From Sulfurimonas sp. (lineage in GTDB: Bacteria > Campylobacterota > Campylobacteria > Campylobacterales > Sulfurimonadaceae): 7,355 bases of DNA. Within the stretch, counting starts at the first letter, position 1. Each line of letters starts with the position of its first letter. The notes under the pieces are model-generated. The model saw nothing but the letters and a program-made list of their open reading frames with translations. It did no database searches and had not been told where the DNA came from. The position numbers and the translations under genes were made by a program. The DNA lies in the NCBI GenBank assembly GCA_021107375.1, contig JAIOSY010000283.1, forward strand, positions 1 through 7,355, given 5' to 3'. Below are positions 1 to 6,031 of the stretch, one piece after another.

Positions 1-2
1 AC

Positions 3-935
3 ATGACATTTAATGATATTAACAACTTAGCAAAAAAGAGAATACCCTTTCTCTTTATAAGTGATTTTGAAGCTCAAAATCTACAAGCTATCCCTCTTTC
101 TGAGTTAGATGATATTGAGTTTTTTATTGATGAAAATTACTCTCAAAAAAAGCTTGAACATTTTTTAAAAAAAACTCCACTTCCACATGCCGAGTATAAG
201 AAAAAATTTGATATAGTGATAGAGAAAATAAAATCAGGTGATACCTACCTTTTAAATCTAACACAACCTACTAAAATAGATACAACCCTAAGTTTAAAAG
301 AGATATTCGTACATGCCAACGCTACTTTTAAACTTAGATACAAAGATGAATTTGTATGTTTTTCTCCTGAGAGATTTGTAAAAATTAAAGATAATAGAAT
401 TCATACCTACCCAATGAAAGGGACTATTGATTCAAAGATTCCACATGCCAAGAAGAAAATTCTTGAGGATGAAAAAGAGATGGCAGAACATGTGATGGTG
501 GTGGATTTACTCAGAAATGATTTATCAATAAAAGCTAAAAATGTAAAAGTTGAAGAGTTTAGATATATCACAGAGATAGAAGCAGGGGATAAAAAACTGC
601 TTCAGGTAAGTTCGCATATCTCGGGAGAGTTAGATGAATCTTGGCATGTGGAGTTAGGTGATATTTTGAAGTCTCTTTTACCTGCTGGAAGCATTAGTGG
701 CACACCTAAAAAATCAACTTTGAGCATTATTGATGAGGTTGAGGAGTATGAGCGAGGTTATTTTTCTGGTGTCTTTGGAGTTTTTGATGGGGAGAGTTTT
801 GATAGTGGAGTTATGATTCGCTTTATTGAAAAAACTAAAGATGGATATATTTATAAGAGTGGTGGTGGGATTACTTTGGATAGTCAAGTTAAGTTAGAGT
901 ATAATGAGTTGATAGATAAAATCTATCTGCCATAA
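3..935 (+). CDS. pabB: Aminodeoxychorismate synthase component I (PabB)
   Basis: Converts chorismate plus ammonia or glutamine nitrogen to 4-amino-4-deoxychorismate, the precursor of p-aminobenzoate and folate, in the cytoplasm. The 310-residue product is almost entirely a chorismate-binding fold: SGDTYLLN at 78-85, SPERF at 121-125, PMKGT at 137-141, VDLLRNDLS at 167-175, PAGSISGTPK at 227-236 and GGGITLDS at 287-294. Lys139 in PMKGT is the feature that separates aminodeoxychorismate synthases from anthranilate synthases, which have Ala there (established knowledge of the family). It is much shorter than E. coli PabB because the large N-terminal domain is reduced, as in other compact PabB proteins. 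No PabC lyase domain is fused and no pabA or pabC is next to it here. Only two bases precede the ATG, so its ribosome site cannot be seen and a start further upstream cannot be excluded. It ends 14 nt before the kinase gene. Confidence 0.9.
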   Translation: MTFNDINNLAKKRIPFLFISDFEAQNLQAIPLSELDDIEFFIDENYSQKKLEHFLKKTPLPHAEYKKKFDIVIEKIKSGDTYLLNLTQPTKIDTTLSLKEIFVHANATFKLRYKDEFVCFSPERFVKIKDNRIHTYPMKGTIDSKIPHAKKKILEDEKEMAEHVMVVDLLRNDLSIKAKNVKVEEFRYITEIEAGDKKLLQVSSHISGELDESWHVELGDILKSLLPAGSISGTPKKSTLSIIDEVEEYERGYFSGVFGVFDGESFDSGVMIRFIEKTKDGYIYKSGGGITLDSQVKLEYNELIDKIYLP

Positions 936-949
936 TAAAAGGGTTAAAC

Positions 950-2350
950 ATGAGGGTGAGGTTAAAAAACTTTTTTACAAGTGGTTGGGATATTGAAGAT
1001 GATATTAAGGATGTAAAAAGTCGATATCAAATGTTAAATATCGCCCTTATTCTTTCTTTCTTTGGGTTAATTTTTGGAATATTCAGTAATATTATAAGCT
1101 CAAAGATAGGTATTGTGTATGTGGAGGTTTCTTTTCTTGTCCTTAATATTGTGATGTTTTTTTTATTAAGAATTGATAAAAAATTTTTTGACCCTGTTTC
1201 TAATATACTTACCCTGCAGTTTGCATCTCTTTTTTTATATTTGATGTATATTTGTGAACCATCTGCTATGAAACATGTTTGGTTATTTACATATCCTATA
1301 ATTATTCTCTATTTTCAAGATATGAAAAAAGCTATATTGTGGCTTTGTTTTTTAATTTTAATGATTTTTATAGCACCATTGCAACCTTTTATTGATATAG
1401 GGTACACTTTTCATCAAACTACATATATTCTTATTGTTCTATTTATTGTATCTTTTATTATGTATTTTTATAAAGTAAAAATTGATGAAGCAAAAAAAAC
1501 AATATTTGAACAACAAAATAAACTTCAAAATTTCAATTTGGAGTTAGAGGTCAAGGTTAAACAAAAAACAGTAGAATTAGAAGAGTTAAATGAATCATTA
1601 GAGGTAAAAGTAAAAAATAAGATTAAAGAGTTAATAGCAAAAGATGAACTTTTAAATATTCAATCAAAGCAAGCAGTGATGGGAGAGATGATATCTATGA
1701 TAGCTCATCAGTGGAGACAACCTCTCTCTAATATCACTCTTCAAATATCAAACTTACATATAAAACGCCTTTTAGGTGAAGAGGTTTCAGTTCAAGAGAG
1801 TGATAAAATGCTTAGTGAAATTAGTGATACGATAGTTTATCTCTCTGATACTATTGATGATTTTAAAACATATTTTAGACCAAATAAAGAAAAAGATAGT
1901 GTTGAAATTCATGAACTTTTACAAAGAGCAATAAATTTTACTATGCCACGAGCAAAAGATATAGATGTTAAGATTATAAATGATAAACAAAGTGATATTG
2001 TTGCTAATATATATATAAATGAACTTATACAGGTGATTCTTAACTTAATAAATAATGCTTTAGATGCTATTGTAGAGTTTGAAATAAAAAATGCTAAAAT
2101 TTTTGTTTATGCAAAAGAGAATGAGGATTCTATAAGTTTATTTGTTGAAGATAATGCAAATGGAATAAGTAAAGAAAATCTTCCTCGTATATTTGAGCCA
2201 TATTTTAGTACAAAAGGTAAAAATGGAACAGGACTTGGTCTTTATATGAGTCAAATGCTTATTCGAAAACAGTTTCAAGGTGAGATTAGAGTTGAATCCT
2301 CAACCAATGGTACGATATTTGAGGTGGAGATATTAAAAGAGATACTTTAA
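950..2350 (+). CDS. Membrane sensor histidine kinase, orphan
   Basis: Predicted inner-membrane sensor kinase of 466 residues. Residues about 28-175 hold roughly six hydrophobic segments (28-50, 53-74, 84-102, 108-122, 127-145, 156-175) with very short loops, so no large periplasmic sensing domain is present. A charged heptad-rich coiled coil follows at about 178-240. The dimerisation/phosphotransfer domain carries AHQWRQPLS with the likely phosphorylated His253. The ATP-binding domain shows the N box NLINNALDA (365-373), the D401-to-G405 box (DNANG), FEPYFSTK (415-422) and GTGLGL (426-431). There is no receiver domain and no response regulator gene beside it, so the partner is unknown. AHQWRQPL kinases are very common in Campylobacterota. 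The start is chosen because AAGG at 939-942 lies 7 nt upstream; a GTG two codons further on is less well placed. The signal sensed cannot be read from the sequence. Confidence 0.9.
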   Translation: MRVRLKNFFTSGWDIEDDIKDVKSRYQMLNIALILSFFGLIFGIFSNIISSKIGIVYVEVSFLVLNIVMFFLLRIDKKFFDPVSNILTLQFASLFLYLMYICEPSAMKHVWLFTYPIIILYFQDMKKAILWLCFLILMIFIAPLQPFIDIGYTFHQTTYILIVLFIVSFIMYFYKVKIDEAKKTIFEQQNKLQNFNLELEVKVKQKTVELEELNESLEVKVKNKIKELIAKDELLNIQSKQAVMGEMISMIAHQWRQPLSNITLQISNLHIKRLLGEEVSVQESDKMLSEISDTIVYLSDTIDDFKTYFRPNKEKDSVEIHELLQRAINFTMPRAKDIDVKIINDKQSDIVANIYINELIQVILNLINNALDAIVEFEIKNAKIFVYAKENEDSISLFVEDNANGISKENLPRIFEPYFSTKGKNGTGLGLYMSQMLIRKQFQGEIRVESSTNGTIFEVEILKEIL

Positions 2351-2412
2351 TATTTATTATTCTTTTAAGTATAAATTACTTTTTAATAGTATTATTTTTA
2401 AATACTTACTAT

Positions 2413-2661
2413 TTGGCTTATTTTATAGTTTTAGGTTCAATAAGCTGTTTGGTTTATGCTACTAAAAATAGTTTGAATAAGTTATTTATCATATTATCTA
2501 TTTTATCCGTAAATATAACTACTTTTTTATTTGAATATTTTGATAATGATATATATTATTTATATTTGTTTCTTGATTTAGATAAAATCTATACACCTAT
2601 TGGTGGTGAAATTGTGTATATTTTAGTTCTTCTTCACTCTTTAATTTTATTTGGGTTATAA
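2413..2661 (+). CDS. Small hydrophobic membrane protein, start uncertain
   Basis: Unrecognised protein of 82 residues if it starts at the TTG at 2413. It contains about three hydrophobic helices and ends in a GGEIVY segment followed by a last helix. No Shine-Dalgarno sequence precedes the TTG. The same frame stays open upstream to 2323, inside the kinase gene, without an ATG, GTG or TTG. Translating back from an ATT at 2332 gives a 109-residue protein that begins with Lys-Arg-Asp and adds another membrane helix, and GAGG at 2321-2324 sits 7 nt before that ATT. In DNA this AT-rich, 112 consecutive sense codons is unlikely by chance, so coding, present or recent, is favoured. It could be an intact gene with a rare AUU start, a gene that lost its start codon, or a remnant. 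No function is assigned. Confidence 0.45.
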   Translation: MAYFIVLGSISCLVYATKNSLNKLFIILSILSVNITTFLFEYFDNDIYYLYLFLDLDKIYTPIGGEIVYILVLLHSLILFGL

Positions 2662-2662
2662 T
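2645..2662 (+). promoter_or_regulatory. Promoter for tal-pilT, extended -10 TATAAT
   Basis: A perfect TATAAT lies at 2657-2662, preceded by a T-rich stretch and TTTGGGT. This is the usual form of Campylobacterota housekeeping promoters, which have a good -10 and T-rich upstream DNA but no clear -35. Transcription would begin near 2669, giving a leader of about 20 nt that contains AGG at 2679-2681, seven bases before the tal ATG. The box overlaps the stop codon of the small membrane ORF. Assigned by pattern only. Confidence 0.55.
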
Positions 2663-2688
2663 AGGTAAAATAATTTATAGGTTGGCTT

Positions 2689-3669
2689 ATGTATATAAAA
2701 GATTTAAAATTTTCTTTGTGGGTGGATTTTATTGAAAGAGATTACTTGGACAATGAATTTAAAGATTTGATTAACGATGGTATTATCAATGGTGCGACAT
2801 CAAATCCAGCTATTTTTAAAAATGCTATTTTAAGTTCTCCAGCATATAAAAAGCAACTCTCAACTCTAGATTCACTATCTTCGAAAGAGAAATATGAGGC
2901 GGTTGCAATTTTTGATATAACAAAAGCAGCTGATATTTTAAAACCTCTTTTTGACAAAGGTGATGATGGTTATGTTAGTATAGAGGTTGATCCATTTTTA
3001 AGTGATGATGCAGAGGGAACTATCCACGAGGGTAAGAGACTTTTTGAATCCATTGGAAGAGAAAATGTGATGATAAAAGTTCCTGCAACAGATGCTGGGT
3101 ATATTGCAATGCAAGAGCTTACGGCATGTGGAATTCCTGTTAATGCAACTCTTGTTTTTAAAAAAGAGCAAGCTGTGGCATGTGCAAAAGCATTTGAGTT
3201 GGGCTTGAAAAAGAATGGCTCAAAGGTGGATACTGTTATAAGTATATTTGTAAGTCGTGTTGATAGAGCCTTAGATTCTAAGCTTGCAGAGTTGGGTATA
3301 GATGTAGCTTTAAGTGGAGTATATAATACAGCAGATATTTATAATACTATACAGGAGATGAGCGTAGATGGATGTCGTGCACTATTTGCAAGTACAGGCG
3401 TAAAAGATGATTCTTTACCTGCTCATTATTATGTAGATGAACTTTTAGCGTATAATTCTATAAATACTGCACCCATTGATACGATTAAAGCCTTTCATAA
3501 AAATGGGATAAAGAAAAAGATGTTGCCAATTTCAGATGAGATAATTAAAGAACATTTTGAAAAAATATCACTGGCTGGTATAGATTTTAATGCTGTTTTA
3601 GATAAGCAAATCAGTGATGGTTTAGTAGCCTTTGAAGATGCATTTAAAGAAATTTTGGAGTCATTATGA
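2689..3669 (+). CDS. tal: Transaldolase
   Basis: Cytoplasmic enzyme of the non-oxidative pentose phosphate pathway that moves a dihydroxyacetone unit from sedoheptulose 7-phosphate to glyceraldehyde 3-phosphate, giving erythrose 4-phosphate and fructose 6-phosphate. The 326-residue product has the family signatures: GATSNP at 35-40, the SIEVDP strand at 97-102, IKVPAT at 129-134 with the predicted Schiff-base Lys130, GIPVNATLVF at 148-157, SIFVSRVD at 185-192 and ASTGVKD at 234-240. The start (LWVDFIERD near residues 10-18, then GATSNP) resembles the mycobacterial/Helicobacter type of transaldolase rather than E. coli TalB. The start codon is supported by AGG 7 nt upstream and by a promoter immediately before it. 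The last codons overlap the ATPase gene by 4 nt (ATGA), which points to one mRNA and coupled translation. In an autotroph it would supply erythrose 4-phosphate for aromatic synthesis; that role is inferred. Confidence 0.93.
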   Translation: MYIKDLKFSLWVDFIERDYLDNEFKDLINDGIINGATSNPAIFKNAILSSPAYKKQLSTLDSLSSKEKYEAVAIFDITKAADILKPLFDKGDDGYVSIEVDPFLSDDAEGTIHEGKRLFESIGRENVMIKVPATDAGYIAMQELTACGIPVNATLVFKKEQAVACAKAFELGLKKNGSKVDTVISIFVSRVDRALDSKLAELGIDVALSGVYNTADIYNTIQEMSVDGCRALFASTGVKDDSLPAHYYVDELLAYNSINTAPIDTIKAFHKNGIKKKMLPISDEIIKEHFEKISLAGIDFNAVLDKQISDGLVAFEDAFKEILESL

Positions 3670-4862
3670 ACAATAAAAATCATGTAGATGTTACTACCCT
3701 GACATTTGAACAGTTAAGAAAGGTTAGAGCTTATCTTAAAGAGATGGTTAGCCGTGGTGGAAGTGACCTTCATATTAAAGCTGGTGCTGTAATTCGAGCT
3801 AGAATTGATGGTAATTTAGTTAAATTTTCAAAAGATATATTATCTCGTGAGGATTCTATTACTTTAGCTAAAGAGTTTTTAAAAGGAAGATTTGCTGAAT
3901 TTGTAGAAAATAAAGAGATAGATTTAGTTTATCCATTTGATGAAAATAGTCGGTTTCGTGTAAATATGTTCTTTCAGGTAGATGGAGTTTCTGCTGTTTT
4001 TCGTGTTATCCCTTTACAAATTCCAACATTTGATGAACTTAAACTCCCTGAAATTGTAAGAAGTTTTGCAAAAAAAGAGAGAGGTTTAGTTTTAGTAACA
4101 GGAATTACAGGTAGTGGTAAATCAACAACTTTAGCAACTATAATTAATGAGATAAATGAGACTAAAAGAAAACATATTATTACTATTGAAGATCCTGTTG
4201 AGTTTGTTCATAGAGATAAAGAGTGTATTATAAATCAGCGTTCAGTTGGTCAAGATACTTTAACATTTAAAAATGCTCTTAGAGCTGCTCTTCGTGAAGA
4301 TCCAGATATTATTTTAGTTGGGGAGATGAGAGATCGTGAAACAATTGAACTTGCTCTTCATGCTGCAGATACAGGTCACTTAGTTTTTTCAACACTGCAT
4401 ACTCTTGATGCGAGAGAGACTATTAACCGTATTATTGCTCAGTTTCCAACAGAGGAGCAAAATCGTGTTAGGCTCTCTTTATCTGGTGTACTTCATGGGA
4501 TAATATCTCAAAGACTTGTACCAACAAAAGATGGTAAAAGAAGAGCTGCAATGGAAGTTCTTGTTCGTACGCCAATGATAGAACAGCTTATTTTAGAAAA
4601 TCGTGATTATGATATTCCGGATGCTATTGAAAAAGGTAAGGAGCATTACAAATCACAAACATTTGATCAGGCTCTTCTTGAACTTTATAAAGAGGGTGTT
4701 CTTCATCAAGAGGACGCATTAAACAATGCTACAAGTGCTTCTGACTTGAAATTAAGAATGAGTGGATTACAAGGTGCTGATAGTGCTTACGATGCAGATA
4801 AAGCTATAAAAGAGGATGTAAAAGTTGATGTAGATGATGCTGATGTTTTTGATTTAAAATAA
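3666..4862 (+). CDS. pilT: Type IV pilus retraction ATPase, PilT/PilU family
   Basis: Hexameric cytoplasmic motor ATPase expected to power pilus retraction for twitching motility and possibly DNA uptake. It has 398 residues. The N-terminal PAS-like domain covers about 15-120 (SDLHIKAG at 33-40). The RecA-like core has Walker A GITGSGKST (146-154, Lys152), the Asp box TIEDPVE (173-179, Glu175/Asp176), Walker B DIILVGEMRD (214-223, Glu220) and the His box TGHLVFSTLHT (236-246). No zinc-binding Cys cluster is present, which argues against PilB/GspE. Where classical PilT has AIRNLIRE, this protein reads MIEQLILEN (304-312), followed by QTFDQALLELY (331-341), which is closer to PilU. The PilT/PilU split is therefore unsettled. 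Residues 371-398 form an Asp-rich tail not needed for the fold. GGAG at 3657-3660 supports the start, and the ATGA overlap couples it to tal. No other pilus genes are in view. Confidence 0.88.
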   Translation: MNNKNHVDVTTLTFEQLRKVRAYLKEMVSRGGSDLHIKAGAVIRARIDGNLVKFSKDILSREDSITLAKEFLKGRFAEFVENKEIDLVYPFDENSRFRVNMFFQVDGVSAVFRVIPLQIPTFDELKLPEIVRSFAKKERGLVLVTGITGSGKSTTLATIINEINETKRKHIITIEDPVEFVHRDKECIINQRSVGQDTLTFKNALRAALREDPDIILVGEMRDRETIELALHAADTGHLVFSTLHTLDARETINRIIAQFPTEEQNRVRLSLSGVLHGIISQRLVPTKDGKRRAAMEVLVRTPMIEQLILENRDYDIPDAIEKGKEHYKSQTFDQALLELYKEGVLHQEDALNNATSASDLKLRMSGLQGADSAYDADKAIKEDVKVDVDDADVFDLK

Positions 4863-4877
4863 ACTTTATCATATTTT

Positions 4878-4897
4878 AAATATTGTAAGGGTATAAT
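4878..4897 (+). promoter_or_regulatory. Promoter for rplY-pth-lptG, TATAAT
   Basis: The 62-nt gap between the ATPase stop and rplY holds TATAAT at 4892-4897, preceded by TTGTAAGGG and AT-rich DNA, with no -35. Transcription would begin near 4904. The leader then has AAGGA at 4914-4918, 6 nt before the rplY ATG, the clearest ribosome site in the window and fitting for a ribosomal protein gene. An AT-only palindrome (ATATTT, T, AAATAT at 4871-4883) sits just upstream. No convincing terminator is seen, so read-through from tal-pilT is also likely. Confidence 0.6.
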
Positions 4898-4924
4898 TTC
4901 ATCCATTTTATTTAAGGAATTAAT

Positions 4925-5461
4925 ATGTTAGAAGGTATAGTTAGAGAGAGTATTGGAAAGAAAGCTGTTAAAGCTTACAGAAAAGATGGTTATCTAATTG
5001 CGAATATTTATGGAAAAGGTATTGAAAATATCAATGCTGCATTCAAAATGAATGAGTATATCCGTACAGTTCGTAATAAAGAAACTTTAGTATTCCCAGT
5101 AAATGTTGCTGGTAAAGAGATGAATGTTGTTGTTCAATCTTATGAGTCACAAGCAGTTACAGGTAATCTTTTACATGTTGATTTAATGGTAGCACAACCA
5201 GGTGTTGCAACAACTTTTAATGTTCCAGTTGTAGCAGTAGGTGAAGCACTAGGTCTTAAAAACAAAGGTCTTGTTCATTTAGCTAAGCCTCGTGTAACTG
5301 TTAAATGTACACCTGAGAATCTTCCAAATACAATCGAAATCGATGTAACTCCAATGGATACAGGTGCTTCTAGATTAGTTCGTGATTTACCAGAGATGCC
5401 AAATGTTACAGTTCTAGATTCTGATCGTGTAGCACTAGTTACTATTATTAAAGCTAAGTAG
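4925..5461 (+). CDS. rplY: 50S ribosomal protein L25/general stress protein Ctc
   Basis: 5S rRNA-binding protein of the large ribosomal subunit, long form (178 residues) of the L25/TL5/Ctc family. Residues about 1-88 match the L25 RNA-binding barrel: it opens LEGIVRESIGKKAVKAYRKDG with IYGKG at 29-33, then a strand-rich part including GNLLHVDLM near 80-88. Residues about 92-176 form the extra beta domain of Ctc/TL5 (FNVPV, GLKNKGLVHL, and the NTIEIDV segment common to this domain). E. coli L25 lacks that second domain. The start follows AAGGA at 6-nt spacing and a TATAAT promoter. It ends with back-to-back stops (TAG at 5459, TAA at 5462), and pth begins 8 nt on. The pair rplY-pth is widely conserved in bacteria and links two translation functions. 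Confidence 0.95.
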   Translation: MLEGIVRESIGKKAVKAYRKDGYLIANIYGKGIENINAAFKMNEYIRTVRNKETLVFPVNVAGKEMNVVVQSYESQAVTGNLLHVDLMVAQPGVATTFNVPVVAVGEALGLKNKGLVHLAKPRVTVKCTPENLPNTIEIDVTPMDTGASRLVRDLPEMPNVTVLDSDRVALVTIIKAK

Positions 5462-5469
5462 TAAAAAGT

Positions 5470-6027
5470 ATGCTTATAGTCGGGCTAGGAAATCCTGGAC
5501 CCGAGTATGAAAAAACTCGCCATAATATTGGTTTTATGGTTATAGATGAGCTAATTCGTAGAAAAAATGCTCAAAAACTTTCCTCATCTTCGTTTGAAGG
5601 TCTTTGTTACAAATTTCAAAATCATTTTTTATTAAAACCACTTACTTTTATGAATCTTTCCGGTAACTCTATTGTTGCAGTAAAAAAGTTTTATAAAATA
5701 GAAAAAATTGTTGTAATACATGATGATTTAGATTTGCCATTTGCAACACTTCGTTTTAAACATGGTGGTGGTCATGGTGGACATAATGGACTTCGTTCAG
5801 CAGACGAGCGAGTTTCAAAAAATTATACAAGAGTTAGAATGGGTATAGGTAAGCCAGAATATAAAGGTGAAGTTAGCTCTTATGTTTTGGGTAACTTTAA
5901 TGAGCAAGAACAAAAACATCTTGGCATGTGGATATCAAAAACAGCAGATGCTGTTGAGTTCTTACTTGAAAATTCTATGGAAGATACAAGTTCCAAATAC
6001 ACTATTAAAAAATTTCAGCTAAAATAA
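5470..6027 (+). CDS. pth: Peptidyl-tRNA hydrolase
   Basis: Essential cytoplasmic esterase that frees tRNA from peptidyl-tRNA dropped by stalled or aborted ribosomes. The 185-residue product is the normal length and shows all family motifs: GLGNPG (5-10), YEKTRHNIGF with the catalytic His18 (13-22), KPLTFMNLSG with Asn62 (56-65), HDDLDLP with Asp85 (84-90) and GGGHGGHNGLRS with Asn106 (99-110). These correspond to His20, Asn68, Asp93 and Asn114 of the E. coli enzyme. The start sits 8 nt after the rplY stop. Only a weak purine stretch (AAAAAG) precedes it, so translation probably depends on coupling to rplY. The next gene starts 4 nt after its stop. Confidence 0.96.
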   Translation: MLIVGLGNPGPEYEKTRHNIGFMVIDELIRRKNAQKLSSSSFEGLCYKFQNHFLLKPLTFMNLSGNSIVAVKKFYKIEKIVVIHDDLDLPFATLRFKHGGGHGGHNGLRSADERVSKNYTRVRMGIGKPEYKGEVSSYVLGNFNEQEQKHLGMWISKTADAVEFLLENSMEDTSSKYTIKKFQLK

Positions 6028-6031
6028 CACC

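Noticed and set aside
3..935. Anthranilate synthase component I (TrpE)
   Set aside because: The PMKGT motif has Lys where TrpE has Ala, the protein is far shorter than TrpE, and no other tryptophan genes are nearby.
2366..2408. Terminator after the kinase gene (TAAGTAT / ATACTTA)
   Set aside because: A 7-bp AT-rich stem with a loop of about 29 nt and no following T-run is expected by chance in this composition, and it lies within the open frame of the next ORF.
2323..2661. Programmed -1 frameshift fusing the kinase to the membrane ORF
   Set aside because: No heptameric slippery sequence of the X XXY YYZ type is seen in the overlap, and the kinase already ends at the normal place just after its ATP-binding domain.
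2742..2957. Antisense open frame of 71 codons inside tal
   Set aside because: It lies wholly over conserved transaldolase sequence, including GATSNP, has no ribosome site and no recognisable domain; it is a shadow of the real gene.
3495..3683. Antisense open frame of 62 codons across the tal/pilT junction
   Set aside because: It overlaps two well-supported genes on the opposite strand and has no features of its own.
3666..4862. Pilus assembly ATPase PilB or type II secretion GspE
   Set aside because: The length, the lack of a large N-terminal domain and of the zinc-binding Cys pairs, and the PilU-like end all indicate the retraction family.
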